Source: Flavobacterium johnsoniae UW101 (GTDB taxonomy: Bacteria; Bacteroidota; Bacteroidia; Flavobacteriales; Flavobacteriaceae). Taken from it: a stretch of DNA of 64,000 nt. The stretch is from assembly GCF_000016645.1 (NCBI RefSeq), contig NC_009441.1, forward strand, positions 930,001 to 994,000, read 5' to 3'. A program made the position numbers and the translations under genes. Shown here one piece after another: positions 26,624-36,139 of this stretch. Under the pieces are notes generated by a model. That model saw nothing but the letters and a program-made list of their open reading frames with translations. It made no database searches and was not told where the DNA came from. Each line of letters begins with the position of its first letter. Position 1 is the first letter of the stretch.

Positions 26624-28405
26624 CTATAAATTCTTATCTCCTCTCAATTCCCGGTATTTTTTTCTGGCATCAACAAAGTAAATACTATCCTGATGGTTAA
26701 AAATTACCTTTTCATATAAAGGCTTGGCCTTTTCTACGTCTTTTAATTCGTCGTTGTAAATTTCTGCTGAGAAAAACAGCGCTTCGTCTACATAAATTCC
26801 GTCGCTGTGATTGTCTATTATTTGCTGGTATTGGCTTAAAGCCGAAGCAAAATCCTTTTGGCTTTCGTATATTTTACCTAAACGCAACAATGTTACAGCT
26901 TCTATTTCCTGACCTTTAAAGTTCTTTAAAATATTCTGAAACTGTGTAATAGCCTCTGGTTTTTTGTTCTGATAAAGTAAAAAATCGCCTTTTGCAAACT
27001 CCTTTAAGGCTGTTTGTGTCGAATCGGCAGCTGTATTATCATTTATCAGTAAGAAATATTCAAGAGCGTCGTTGGCAATTAATTGCGTGTTTGCCGATTT
27101 TAATTCTTTAAATTGTTTTAATGCCCATTCAAAATCGCCTTTGTAATAACTGGTTTTCGCAGCCTTTAAACTAGCTTCGTGTGACATGACATCATTCTTT
27201 AAATCTAACTGGATCTGCGAATAATAAATTAACGCCTGATTGTACTTTTCTTCTAAAAGCAGAATATCTGCAAGCTCCATTTTGGCATCAGCCTGCTGAT
27301 AAGCATTTAAATTTAAAGTTAGAGCTTTCTTTACAACTGTTTTGGCTTCTTCTGTCTTTTTTAAATTAAAAGCCAAAAAATGAGCCTGAATTAATTGCAA
27401 AGATAAGGTAAAAGGAGTTACTTCGTAAGTAACCAATAATTGCTGCAGTTCGTTTGTAATGGCCGGATACTCTTTTTCCTGGGCTTTATCAATTTTAATC
27501 TGTATTAAACTTGCGTTGCTTTTAATAAGCAAATCGACATCTTTTGTATTTTGAAGAATAAAATTCAGGATTTCAGAAGCTGTTTCGGTATCATCTTCAT
27601 TCAATGCAAACTGACTCAAATTTACAATGCTGATTAAAGATTCCGGTTCGCGTTTGTAAATCGCTTTTTCCTGAATAAATGCTTTTCCAAATTCTTTCTG
27701 CTGCACATAAAACCAGCTTAAGTAATGATTCCAAAAAACATCCTGATCTTTCTGGGTTCTTAAAATCAATGCTTTTCGCATCGCATCTTTAAAAGCCGTA
27801 TTATCGGTTTCGCCATTCATAAAACGAGAAAGCTGCATTTGGATCAAATTAGCATTCTGCTGATTGTTATACGATTCTGTCAGCAAGAGATCAATCATCA
27901 AATCGGTTTTACCTAACTGGCCGTATAACATTCCAATTTGAAAATTGAAATTATAATTCGGCTGCACCTGCATTGCGGTTTGATAGGATTTTAGAGCATA
28001 TTCTAATAAAACCTTTTTCTCAAATGCATTTCCAACTCCGTAAACATCATTGGGATTGGTTTTGATTTTTTCAATTGCCTGTTCGTAGTAACTTTTGGCT
28101 TTCGATTCGTTCTTCTGTAATTGATAATTGTATCCCAATTCAACCAAGAAAACGCCTTGTTTGTAGCGGTTGTATCGTTCCAGAATTGTTTTCTCTGCTA
28201 TATCAAACTGCTGTAACTGCTGATAACAATCTATCGTTCTTAAAAAATATTGGGTATTGGATGGCGAGCCTCTTAAAAGATCTTCGTAGATCATCTTAGC
28301 TTTTTCAAAATCGCCTTTATCGTAGTAATTGTTCGCTAACTGTTCGTTTTGTGAGAACATAAGACCAGACCACAACAAAAAGATATAGATAAAGAGGTTT
28401 TTCAT
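26624..28405 (-). CDS. Exported tetratricopeptide repeat protein
   Basis: A 593-residue protein that starts MKNLFIYIFLLWSGLMFSQ, a signal peptide. Almost the whole mature chain is TPR helices, for example NNYYDKGDFEKAKMIYEDLL, ARGE-like YGVGNAFEKKVLLEYALKSYQ, ALIYYSQIQ, LLRLGKIYESQKDFASALSQY and the final EKAKPLYEKVIFNHQDSIY. It is likely a periplasmic or outer-membrane scaffold, since TPR proteins of this layout often assemble envelope complexes. No partner gene is adjacent, and serS precedes it on the same strand at some distance. Confidence 0.88.
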   Translation of the reverse strand: MKNLFIYIFLLWSGLMFSQNEQLANNYYDKGDFEKAKMIYEDLLRGSPSNTQYFLRTIDCYQQLQQFDIAEKTILERYNRYKQGVFLVELGYNYQLQKNESKAKSYYEQAIEKIKTNPNDVYGVGNAFEKKVLLEYALKSYQTAMQVQPNYNFNFQIGMLYGQLGKTDLMIDLLLTESYNNQQNANLIQMQLSRFMNGETDNTAFKDAMRKALILRTQKDQDVFWNHYLSWFYVQQKEFGKAFIQEKAIYKREPESLISIVNLSQFALNEDDTETASEILNFILQNTKDVDLLIKSNASLIQIKIDKAQEKEYPAITNELQQLLVTYEVTPFTLSLQLIQAHFLAFNLKKTEEAKTVVKKALTLNLNAYQQADAKMELADILLLEEKYNQALIYYSQIQLDLKNDVMSHEASLKAAKTSYYKGDFEWALKQFKELKSANTQLIANDALEYFLLINDNTAADSTQTALKEFAKGDFLLYQNKKPEAITQFQNILKNFKGQEIEAVTLLRLGKIYESQKDFASALSQYQQIIDNHSDGIYVDEALFFSAEIYNDELKDVEKAKPLYEKVIFNHQDSIYFVDARKKYRELRGDKNL

Positions 28406-28441
28406 ATTTCTGTTTTTTAATGTGGTATTTTTAGTTCAGTA

Positions 28442-28500
28442 TTCAGTCACAGTTTACAGTCTCAGTAATCATTTCAGTCAAACTGTAAACTGTGACTGAA
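28442..28500. repeat. 19-bp perfect inverted repeat
   Basis: TTCAGTCACAGTTTACAGT (28442-28460) and its exact complement (28482-28500) with a 21-base loop; further CTGAAAACTGA units follow to about 28515. It lies between serS and the TPR gene and may end the serS transcript. Confidence 0.8.
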
Positions 28501-28541
28501 AACTGAAAACTGAGACCGCGACTGTAAACTATATACTAAAG

Positions 28542-29813
28542 TTAGTCAATTATATCAAATCCGCAGTAAGGACGTAAAACTTCTGGAATTACAATTCCTT
28601 CCGGTGTTTGGTAATTTTCTAAAATTCCGGCTAAAACTCTTGGCAATGCTAATGAACTTCCGTTTAATGTATGTGCTAATTGGTTTTTACCATCTTTATC
28701 TTTGAAACGCAATTTCAAACGATTTGCCTGAAAAGTTTCGAAATTAGAAACAGAACTAATTTCTAACCAGCGGTCCTGTGCTGTAGAAAATACTTCGAAA
28801 TCATACGTCAATGCCGATGTGAAACCCATATCGCCTCCGCAAAGACGTAAAATTCTGTATGGCAATTTCAATTCCTGAAGAATGTTTTTAACATGCTCCA
28901 CCATTCCGTCAAGCGCTGCGTATGAATTATCCGGATGCTCTACACGTACGATTTCTACTTTGTCAAATTGGTGTAAACGGTTTAATCCGCGAACGTGTGC
29001 TCCATAAGAACCAGCTTCACGACGGAAACATGGCGTATAAGCCGTATGTAAAATTGGCAGTTCGCTTTCGTTTAAAATAACATCACGGAACAAGTTCGTA
29101 ACCGGAACCTCAGCCGTTGGAATTAAATATAAATCATCAACTCCGGCGTGGTACATCTGCCCTTCTTTATCTGGCAATTGTCCGGTTCCGTAACCTGAAG
29201 CTTCGTTTACCAAATGCGGCACCTGAACTTCGTTGTATCCTGCAGCTGTATTTTTATCTAAAAAATAGTTGATTAAAGCACGCTGTAAACGAGCTCCTTT
29301 TCCTTTGTAAACAGGAAAACCTGCACCCGTAATTTTTACACCCAATTCAAAATCGATGATATCGTATTTCTTTACCAATTCCCAGTGCGGCTGTGCGCCT
29401 TCGTGTAAAACCGGAATCTCACCTTCTTCAAAAACATTCAAATTGTCATCTGGAGTTTTTCCTTCAGGAACAATATCAGCCGGAAGATTTGGAAGTGTGT
29501 ATAATTTATTTGTTAACTCAACTGCTAAAGCTTCTGCTTTTTCGCCAAGTTCTTTGCTTTTTTCTTTTAATGAAACCGTTTTTTCTTTTAAGATCGCTGC
29601 TTTAACTTTCTCTCCTGCTTTCATTAATTCGCCTATATCTTTGGACAATTTATTAGATTCAGCTAAAGTATTATCTAATTCCACTTGAGCTGCACGACGA
29701 TTCTCGTCTAATTGCACCACCTCTTCAACAACGCTTTTAGCATCGATATTACGTTTTGCTAAAGCCTTGATTACTTTCTCCTGATTTTCTCTAATAAATG
29801 CGATTTGTAACAT
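28542..29813 (-). CDS. serS: Seryl-tRNA synthetase
   Basis: Charges tRNA-Ser. I use ATG 29813 (MLQIAFIRENQEKVIKAL), giving 423 residues, the family length; the frame to 29945 adds a non-conserved tail. The N-terminal antiparallel coiled-coil arm (about 25-105) contacts the tRNA long arm. Class II motifs are visible: motif 1 GARLQRALINYFLD, motif 2 FRREAGSYGAHVRGLNRLHQF, and motif 3 NGSSLALPRVLAGILENYQ. CGGDMGFTSALTYDFEVF is also present. Confidence 0.97.
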   Translation of the reverse strand: MLQIAFIRENQEKVIKALAKRNIDAKSVVEEVVQLDENRRAAQVELDNTLAESNKLSKDIGELMKAGEKVKAAILKEKTVSLKEKSKELGEKAEALAVELTNKLYTLPNLPADIVPEGKTPDDNLNVFEEGEIPVLHEGAQPHWELVKKYDIIDFELGVKITGAGFPVYKGKGARLQRALINYFLDKNTAAGYNEVQVPHLVNEASGYGTGQLPDKEGQMYHAGVDDLYLIPTAEVPVTNLFRDVILNESELPILHTAYTPCFRREAGSYGAHVRGLNRLHQFDKVEIVRVEHPDNSYAALDGMVEHVKNILQELKLPYRILRLCGGDMGFTSALTYDFEVFSTAQDRWLEISSVSNFETFQANRLKLRFKDKDGKNQLAHTLNGSSLALPRVLAGILENYQTPEGIVIPEVLRPYCGFDIID

Positions 29814-30260
29814 AGCTTGATTTTTATAACTATTGTATTTTTTTATAACGGAAGCAAATTTAAGGAAATGTTTGCTAAGATTACCTACAAAGTTTAGTCT
29901 AAAGTTATTTCGGGAATTAAGCAGAGATATGCGAAGGTTTTGCAAAGATGCGAGGGGAGTTTTTTAAGTTTTGAGATAAATAAATCTTAAAAAAGACGGA
30001 ATATTTATAGAAATTAAATCATAGTATTCTTTAAAATGCTTAATGGTATAAAATCTATCGCTCCGATGGAGCTTAACTAACCGCTCAAAACAAATTGCTA
30101 TAAATATTTAGCTCCTGCGGAGCATCTTCTTCTCTTTCTAAATCATTATTCTATTGATAAAAAAGCCCCAGAGGGGTATAATATTTATAGAAATTAAAAC
30201 ACCATATTGCTCAAAGCCCCAGCGGGGTGACATATCTTTTCAATAAAACATCTTGTAAAC
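29814..30260. repeat. Intergenic cluster of short hairpin repeats
   Basis: No gene seen. A TAAATTTG -7 box (minus, 29855-29862) lies 42 bases before serS. From 30001 there are two identical copies of an 18-base element, ATATTTATAGAAATTAAA (30001-30018 and 30181-30198). There are also small palindromes: GCTCCgatGGAGC (30060-30072), GCTCCtgcGGAGC (30111-30123), GCCCCagaGGGG (30165-30176) and GCCCCagcGGGG (30216-30227). The same elements recur near 61410-61455. Confidence 0.75.
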
Positions 30261-31670
30261 CTATTCTTTTATGACTTTAAAAGTTTCTACAGTTTCTCCA
30301 ATAGTAGTTTTTAAAATATAAAACCCGGAATCAAGTCCGAGGATGTTTATTGTTCCGTCGCTGGTTTTTCCTTTTAAAACCGATTTTGATTCAAAATTAA
30401 AAAACTCAAAATCAAAGTTTTTTGAATTAAGATTCTCAACTGTAATTGTGGTTTGAGCCGGATTTGGAAAAACATACGGTTTGATTTTAACTTCTTTTTC
30501 CGGCTGGCGTTTATTACACGCATCTTCTAAAAGTGCGTCCAAATCAAATTCGTCGTAAGCTAAAGTATAATTGAGGTCTTTTGCTTTTTGAAATAATTCG
30601 CAGGCATCGTCATACTTTTTCTGATCCAGATAAATTATGCCGAGATTTTTCATTGCATACGAATTGTTTTTATCCATTTCTAATGCAGCTTTCAAATCGG
30701 CAATTCCCTTTTTGGATTCTCCCAGTTTATGATAAATTAATCCTCTGGTTGTTTTTAAATCTCTTCCTCCGTAAGCAGCTGTTCTTTCAATAATCTGCTT
30801 TTCGTATTGAAACGCTTTCTGGATATTTTCGAATGCTTTTTCATACTCGCCTTCATCACTCAATAATCTGGCAAGTCCCCAGTATGCGTGGGCATGGTCT
30901 GGTTTTTCGATTACAATTTTCTCTAAATAATAACGCGCCAAATCATTCATTTTCCTATTTTGCAACAATGTTGCGAAATTATATAAAATGCGATAATCAT
31001 TGGGCGCGTTCTTAATTGCTTTATGATAATAATTTAGAGCAAACCCTTCCATTTCAAGCGCTGCGTAAATACTTGCCATTCGGTCATAAAGCTTACTGCG
31101 AAAAATAGCTGCCTTTTTTTGAGCCGAATCTGAAAATACTAATTTTTTATTTTTCGGATCTTTATCAATCGCATATTCAACCTTTTTTAAATCCTCAATC
31201 GCCAAAGTATTATTGCCAAGACTAATGCTTAAAACACCACGATTGTAAAGATCATTTATTTTTGTTGGATTAAAATTGGTTCTTGTATTAATATCCGTGA
31301 GCATTTTTAAGGCTTTGGTTACCGTTTCTTCTCGATCTTTATTAAACGGAAGTTTATGATCTGTCCTGCCGGTCATTTTTCCGTGTGCAAAATTCCACGT
31401 TACCAATTTTTCCCCCTGTTTATTATACTGAAAACAATCGCCGTCTTTTAATCCGTCTTTATCAAAATAGAAAACTTCATTTAGTTTCCCGTTCGAATAA
31501 TAAGTTTTCGAGCTATCCGGTTTTTTATCTGCTCCATACCAAATCGCAACCGAAACTACTTTATCGTAATAAAAATATCGGGTAACATTATCAGATACCT
31601 CTTTTTCTTTTTCCTGAGCCAGCAGAAAAACAGGACAGATGAATAAGGCAAAAAGGATCTTTTTAAACAT
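30261..31670 (-). CDS. TPR protein with type IX secretion C-terminal sorting domain
   Basis: Probably exported by the gliding-associated type IX secretion system. It has a signal peptide (MFKKILFALFICPVFLLAQ), then an MORN/YwqK-like antitoxin fold of repeated strand-turn segments (YYSNGKLNEVFYFDKDGLKDG). About five TPRs follow (SIYAALEMEGFALNYYHKAI, GLARLLSDEGEYEKAFENI, NLGIIYLDQKKYDDACELF). The last 75 residues form a type A sorting signal: YVFPNPAQTTITVEN, then GFYILKTTIGETVETFKVIKE. It is 469 residues long. It is followed, 25 bases upstream on the map, by a lipoprotein gene on the same strand. Confidence 0.88.
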   Translation of the reverse strand: MFKKILFALFICPVFLLAQEKEKEVSDNVTRYFYYDKVVSVAIWYGADKKPDSSKTYYSNGKLNEVFYFDKDGLKDGDCFQYNKQGEKLVTWNFAHGKMTGRTDHKLPFNKDREETVTKALKMLTDINTRTNFNPTKINDLYNRGVLSISLGNNTLAIEDLKKVEYAIDKDPKNKKLVFSDSAQKKAAIFRSKLYDRMASIYAALEMEGFALNYYHKAIKNAPNDYRILYNFATLLQNRKMNDLARYYLEKIVIEKPDHAHAYWGLARLLSDEGEYEKAFENIQKAFQYEKQIIERTAAYGGRDLKTTRGLIYHKLGESKKGIADLKAALEMDKNNSYAMKNLGIIYLDQKKYDDACELFQKAKDLNYTLAYDEFDLDALLEDACNKRQPEKEVKIKPYVFPNPAQTTITVENLNSKNFDFEFFNFESKSVLKGKTSDGTINILGLDSGFYILKTTIGETVETFKVIKE

Positions 31671-31695
31671 TTTTTAGTTTTAATGAAATACGAAC

Positions 31696-32592
31696 TTATA
31701 AAAATCGGCTTCGATCGTCTTTATGAAATGAATAGGTTTTACCATCAAATTTTAATCTCTGAAATTCTTTTTTGACTTTTAAATCGCTTTTTTGCTGAAT
31801 ATCATTTTCTACATCTGCCTCAACAGCATCTTCGTAAGTAAAGATTTTAGAAACCATTAAGTCGTAAAAACCGTTTGTCTGCGTGTCTGAAATACTAATT
31901 CCGGCTTCTAGGGTTTCTATTTGATAAGTTCCTCCTCCGTTTGAATCTCCATTTGCAGATCGAATTGGATATTCATATAAAACCTTCTTCATTTTTTTTC
32001 CGTCGAAAGATATAATAGTAAATTTTTCTTCAGAATACATTACAACCCTGCTGTTCGAATATACTTCTGTAGTCAAAGCAATTGCACGGGTTGTATCGTT
32101 TAATTGCAGTAAATCTTTTAAAACATAAGTTTTGGCAGCTCTTAAACCATCATTTTCATAATAACCAAGATTTTTATCGTTTTCTTCTGCCAGGATTTTT
32201 CCGTCTTCGTTATTAACAAAAAGATACTTTCTCTGGTAGTAATTACCTAAATCTTCTTCATTTGATTTTGCTTTTTCAGATTTATTGATAATTGAAATAA
32301 CGAAAAAAGTAACATTATCATTATAACGAATCGAACTTACATCTTCGGTTTTAATGGAAGCATATCTGATGTTTAAATTTTCTGCTGCTTTCTTGAGCAG
32401 ACTCAAATCTAGTTCATCTGATGGGATAATGTATTCGCTTTTTTTAAAGATTAGCTTTTCGACTGCTTTGGGGCTTTCAGACTGAACTGCTAACGATGGG
32501 GCGTTTTCTTCAATAAGCTGTTTTTCATTCTTCCCGCAGGAGAACAAAAACAGAAAAGCGCCGCTGAGAATTAAGTAGGTTTTAATTTTCAT
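31696..32592 (-). CDS. Hypothetical lipoprotein, 298 residues
   Basis: Begins MKIKTYLILSGAFLFLFSC, a lipoprotein signal with Cys19. The mature part is mixed alpha/beta with YYQRKYLFVNNEDGKILAEE and ALTTEVYSNSRVVMYSEEKF, which look like strands of a beta propeller or beta-sheet repeat. I do not recognise a named family. It is on the same strand as, and 25 bases before, the TPR/type IX gene and is likely co-transcribed with it. Confidence 0.75.
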   Translation of the reverse strand: MKIKTYLILSGAFLFLFSCGKNEKQLIEENAPSLAVQSESPKAVEKLIFKKSEYIIPSDELDLSLLKKAAENLNIRYASIKTEDVSSIRYNDNVTFFVISIINKSEKAKSNEEDLGNYYQRKYLFVNNEDGKILAEENDKNLGYYENDGLRAAKTYVLKDLLQLNDTTRAIALTTEVYSNSRVVMYSEEKFTIISFDGKKMKKVLYEYPIRSANGDSNGGGTYQIETLEAGISISDTQTNGFYDLMVSKIFTYEDAVEADVENDIQQKSDLKVKKEFQRLKFDGKTYSFHKDDRSRFL

Positions 32593-32753
32593 TGGTTTTT
32601 GATTTTAAAATTAGGGCTATCAAATATAAAATATTCTGGCTAAGCTTTTTAAATTAAATCAAAAAAATACACTTATAAATTACAGATTCGCAAAAACTCC
32701 ATTGAATTTGATTCGTAATTTTGTTTCAATCTCAGAATCTTAAACCTAAAAAT

Positions 32754-33293
32754 TTAAGATCTTTTAATTTCATGTCCTGTAAATTCTTCCAAAACAGCAA
32801 AGATTTCATCTACAGCAAGCACCTCAAAATCAGGATGATTTTTCAGGAAATTGGCATTCAGCTCAACCAGATTTTCATCTAATTCAAAAAAAATGTTGTT
32901 ATTTAAAGCATCACGAACCGGGTTTATGCCTTCTAATTTCCCTTTCAGAAATTTTCCCAGTTTAATATTGCTCATGATTCTAACCTTCTTGCTTTGTTCT
33001 AAAAACAATTCTAAATGTTTTTCAGCACCAATTAAAGCCAGACCCTCTTCAATAAGTTCATTTAATTCTTTGTTCCAGCCTGAGTTGTAAACAAACTGCG
33101 AAAAATTTCCTTCGGCATATTGCGAATAGTAATAATCGAGATAGTAACTCGTAAGCGCATCTTCGTGAATAAGCTCGTCGTCTACGCCTTCTTCGCGCAT
33201 TAAGTTGATTATCGAAATATTGGAGTGAATAACATCCTGCAGATTTTCACTTTTCATTGCTGTTTCTGAAACTATAATTCTACCGAATTCCAT
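32754..33293 (-). CDS. DMP19 family protein (DUF4375-like)
   Basis: A 179-residue soluble acidic protein. The centre matches the DMP19/DUF4375 pattern: ALTSYYLDYYYSQYAEGNFSQFVYNSGWNKE (in part), with long acidic helices EEGLALIGAEKHLELFLEQS. Neisserial DMP19 has been described as a DNA-mimic protein that binds a transcription factor; other members occur as likely immunity proteins. Which role applies here is unknown. It stands alone between lipoprotein and hypothetical genes. Confidence 0.72.
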   Translation of the reverse strand: MEFGRIIVSETAMKSENLQDVIHSNISIINLMREEGVDDELIHEDALTSYYLDYYYSQYAEGNFSQFVYNSGWNKELNELIEEGLALIGAEKHLELFLEQSKKVRIMSNIKLGKFLKGKLEGINPVRDALNNNIFFELDENLVELNANFLKNHPDFEVLAVDEIFAVLEEFTGHEIKRS

Positions 33294-33497
33294 TTGAGTT
33301 TGTATTTAGTGTTTTGTTTTGCAAAGTTGAGAGAAAATTTCACGCAACCATTAAAAAAAAAATCACATCTGTATAATTAAATAGCTTTTCATTCCCATAA
33401 CGAGAATGTAAAAGATTATTTCTTCAGTTTTTACTAATACTCAAAAGCAATTTTTAATTATCTGCATTTAATAAATGCATGTTTAATCAGGCTAAAT

Positions 33498-34241
33498 ATG
33501 AAATTTTACGAAAGATATTTAAATGGAGAAACAAAAACCGTTTACAATGACATATATAAATTAGGTGATGATGCTTTTCTGCCGGAAAACATTATAGATA
33601 TTGAGAACGTTTTAACCGAAACATTCGAAAGAACGGCACACAATCTTAATATTATTTATAAGGAACTTACCAATATAAATTACCTTTTTAAAACCAATTT
33701 TCAGTTCAATTTTGAACGTCCGTTAGTAAAACCGCTTTCAAACACAGATCAATTATTAGGCGAACTCGAAAAATCGGTGAAGCCATTTGGTTTTATTCCG
33801 GCATCGTTAAAAATGTTTTATAAAATTGTGGGTGCCTGCAATTTTGAATGGGATTACGATACAAATGAAAATTTTATCTGGGAACGTGCTGATCCAATTC
33901 AGATAGTAAGTCTTGACGATTTTGTTTCTCATGTTTCAGATGAAGACAGTCATGAAGTTTTTCAGGAATGTTTTAAAGAAGATGGTTTTGTTTCATTAGA
34001 TCTTTCTTCAGATTATCTTCATAAAGACAATATTTGCGGTGGTCTGCCCTATTCACTCCAGATCACACCAAAGCAAAGTATCGATGCTCCTTTTTTACAT
34101 GAAGAACACAATACTACTTTTATAAACTATTTGAGGATTTGTTTTGAAAACTGTGGTTTTTCAAGAATTACAAATCCCGATTATGCCAATGATTATCTTA
34201 CTTTTTTTGAAAAAGTAAAGCCTCAGTTAAAAATGATATAA
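33498..34241 (+). CDS. Hypothetical protein, 247 residues (SMI1/SUKH-like?)
   Basis: I do not recognise this with certainty. It is soluble and acidic, starting MKFYERYLNGETKTVYNDIY. The middle (LEKSVKPFGFIPASLKMFYKIVGACNFEW) resembles the entry to SUKH/SMI1 immunity folds, where a helix ending in FY..vGa.nf is followed by strands. It ends NYLRICFENCGFSRITNP. It is flanked by unrelated single genes. A SUKH-type immunity role is a guess from pattern only. Confidence 0.6.
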   Translation: MKFYERYLNGETKTVYNDIYKLGDDAFLPENIIDIENVLTETFERTAHNLNIIYKELTNINYLFKTNFQFNFERPLVKPLSNTDQLLGELEKSVKPFGFIPASLKMFYKIVGACNFEWDYDTNENFIWERADPIQIVSLDDFVSHVSDEDSHEVFQECFKEDGFVSLDLSSDYLHKDNICGGLPYSLQITPKQSIDAPFLHEEHNTTFINYLRICFENCGFSRITNPDYANDYLTFFEKVKPQLKMI

Positions 34242-34373
34242 CAGGCTGGAAATATTATTAAAACGTTACCAAATAAAAACTTAATATTGAAATACGCAAC
34301 CATATAAATAAATCCCATCTGTTTAATAAATAGCATTTAACAAGAAATGTTAGTTAACTAAAACCAAAAAATT

Positions 34374-34820
34374 ATGAAACAGATTTTATTTATTTTGAGT
34401 ATTTTATTCACGCTTACAAGCTGCAGTAACGATGATTCGGCATCGTCAAAAGTAGAATTTACAGATCTGTATCATGCAGATTATTTTAACGGAGATTACA
34501 ATAATCCAAAAGCAAATCTTGTTATTAAAGACCTGTCAGAATGGAACAAGTTATTGGTAAAACTGGATCTCAATATTAAACCTTGGCAAAACAGCATTAG
34601 CACCGATATTGACTTTGAAAAATATACTGTTATTGCAGTTATTGATGAAGTACGTAACTACGGCGGTTTCTCTATAGATATTACCGGAATTACCCAAACT
34701 GAAAATCGCATAGTAGTTAAAGTTGAACGATTAAATTCAGGAGGCCTTGCAACAGTAATCACACAGCCTTATCATATTGTTAAAATAGCAAAAACCAACA
34801 AAGAAGTAGTTTTCGAATAA
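34374..34820 (+). CDS. PrcB-like C-terminal domain lipoprotein
   Basis: A 148-residue lipoprotein, MKQILFILSILFTLTSC (Cys17). The body carries a PrcB C-terminal domain pattern: WNKLLVKL, then FEKYTVIAVIDEVRNYGGFSIDIT, QTENRIVVKVERLN and TVITQPYHIVKIAKTNKEVVF. In Treponema, PrcB is an accessory subunit of the dentilisin protease complex; stand-alone copies like this have no known function. No protease gene is adjacent. Confidence 0.72.
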   Translation: MKQILFILSILFTLTSCSNDDSASSKVEFTDLYHADYFNGDYNNPKANLVIKDLSEWNKLLVKLDLNIKPWQNSISTDIDFEKYTVIAVIDEVRNYGGFSIDITGITQTENRIVVKVERLNSGGLATVITQPYHIVKIAKTNKEVVFE

Positions 34821-34852
34821 ATTTTTCATTTCTCTTATTTGTTATACTTTTA

Positions 34853-34900
34853 TAAAACCATAAAGACACTGCATATTGTTTTTATGGTTTTATTATTTTA
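34853..34900 (+). terminator. Terminator after the PrcB-like gene
   Basis: Stem AAAACCATAAA / TTTATGGTTTT, a 16-base loop and a T/A-rich tail, 33 bases past the stop. Confidence 0.7.
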
Positions 34901-34931
34901 AACAATGGAAGACCTAACCACAACAATACAA

Positions 34932-34939
34932 TATCTTTG
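34932..34939 (+). promoter_or_regulatory. -7 box for the gene at 35003
   Basis: TATCTTTG fits TAnnTTTG, 64 bases before the ATG. Confidence 0.4.
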
Positions 34940-35002
34940 TTCCTTTAATTATATATTTTGGCAGTTATTTTTATAAGAAATCGAAATTAAAAAGACAGAC
35001 AA

Positions 35003-35494
35003 ATGGGAGTTTTTAACCGGAACAAAAACAAATCTGAAAATATTGAGTTTGAAGAAGCTTTTTCTAGTCTAAAAAGAATGGGAGAAATTGTTCCGAGTGC
35101 GAAAAAAACCTTTGAATTACTGACAGAATTCAATTCAAGAACAACAGATTTTGAATGGAATAATTTGATTTCTGAATTTCATAAAATACAATACGCCTCT
35201 AACACCAACAGCTATTTTTATTTCTATCTGCCAATAGTCAGTTATATTTTGTATTACAAACCACAATACGAAAAAGAACTTCTGAGATATTTAATTGCGC
35301 CTAATTTTGCCAACGGAACATCTGAAACTGATGAAATGATTGAAATAATTCATGGCGCGATGAAATACAAACTCAACGAAAACCAATATTATTTAACTAA
35401 AGAAAGTAAACATTGGATTGAAAATGAACTTCCCCAATTACAGAAAGAAGTTAAACGGGAAATTGACGTTTGCTGGAAAGAATTAAATGAATAA
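35003..35494 (+). CDS. Hypothetical protein, 163 residues
   Basis: Not recognised. It is soluble and mainly helical, starting MGVFNRNKNKSENIEFEEAF. There is an aromatic cluster (NTNSYFYFYLPIVSYILYY), and it ends KREIDVCWKELNE. It has no signal peptide or metal motif. It is 13 bases before the YdeI-like gene, so the two probably share a transcript. Its size and character would suit an immunity or stress protein, but no motif supports either. Confidence 0.65.
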   Translation: MGVFNRNKNKSENIEFEEAFSSLKRMGEIVPSAKKTFELLTEFNSRTTDFEWNNLISEFHKIQYASNTNSYFYFYLPIVSYILYYKPQYEKELLRYLIAPNFANGTSETDEMIEIIHGAMKYKLNENQYYLTKESKHWIENELPQLQKEVKREIDVCWKELNE

Positions 35495-35507
35495 TAAAAC
35501 TTAAAAA

Positions 35508-36065
35508 ATGAACCCGACTTTCTTCGCAACTCAAGAAAAATTTAGAGAATGGCTGGAAAAGCATTATAAAAAAGAAACCGAACTGTTAGTAGGTTTTTAT
35601 AAGGTGAACAGCAAAAAGCCGTCTATGTCCTGGTCAGAATCTGTAGATCAGGCGCTTTGTTTTGGCTGGATCGATGGTGTTCGAAGATCTATTGACGAAG
35701 AAAGTTATTCGATACGTTTTACTCCAAGAAAAAAATCAAGTATCTGGAGCGCCATCAACATTAAAAAAGTAGAAGCACTCACAAAAGCCGGATTGATGAA
35801 AGAAGAAGGCATAAAAGCTTTTGAATTAAGATCTGAAGAAAGATCCAAAATTTACTCGCATGAAAACGAAGCTTACGTTCTTGATCCCGAACTTGAAAAA
35901 CAATTTAAAGCCCATAAAACAGCTTGGGAATATTTTAGCAGTCAGGCGCCATCATACAGAAAAGTAATAATACATGTGATTATGAGCGCCAAACAAGAAA
36001 AAACCAGAATTGCAAGATTGGAAAAAGCAATAAAATTTAGCGCTGAAGGAAAACGAATGTTGTAA
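35508..36065 (+). CDS. YdeI/OmpD-associated family protein
   Basis: A 185-residue soluble protein. The N-terminal half has WLEKHYKKETELLVGFYKVNS, MSWSESVDQALCFGWIDGVRRSIDEESY and RFTPRKKSSIWSAINIKKVEAL. The C-terminal half has SHENEAYVLDPELEKQFKAH, then SYRKVIIHVIMSAKQEKTRIARLEKAI. These are hallmarks of the YdeI family, sometimes annotated as bacteriocin-protection proteins; the biochemical role is not established. It is second in a pair with the gene at 35003. Confidence 0.85.
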   Translation: MNPTFFATQEKFREWLEKHYKKETELLVGFYKVNSKKPSMSWSESVDQALCFGWIDGVRRSIDEESYSIRFTPRKKSSIWSAINIKKVEALTKAGLMKEEGIKAFELRSEERSKIYSHENEAYVLDPELEKQFKAHKTAWEYFSSQAPSYRKVIIHVIMSAKQEKTRIARLEKAIKFSAEGKRML

Positions 36066-36139
36066 AGGTTGTTGCTTTGATATTTTTTAAACTGTAACTT
36101 TATTCCGTCTAAACAAGCTCAGCTATAAAAAAGGAAAAT

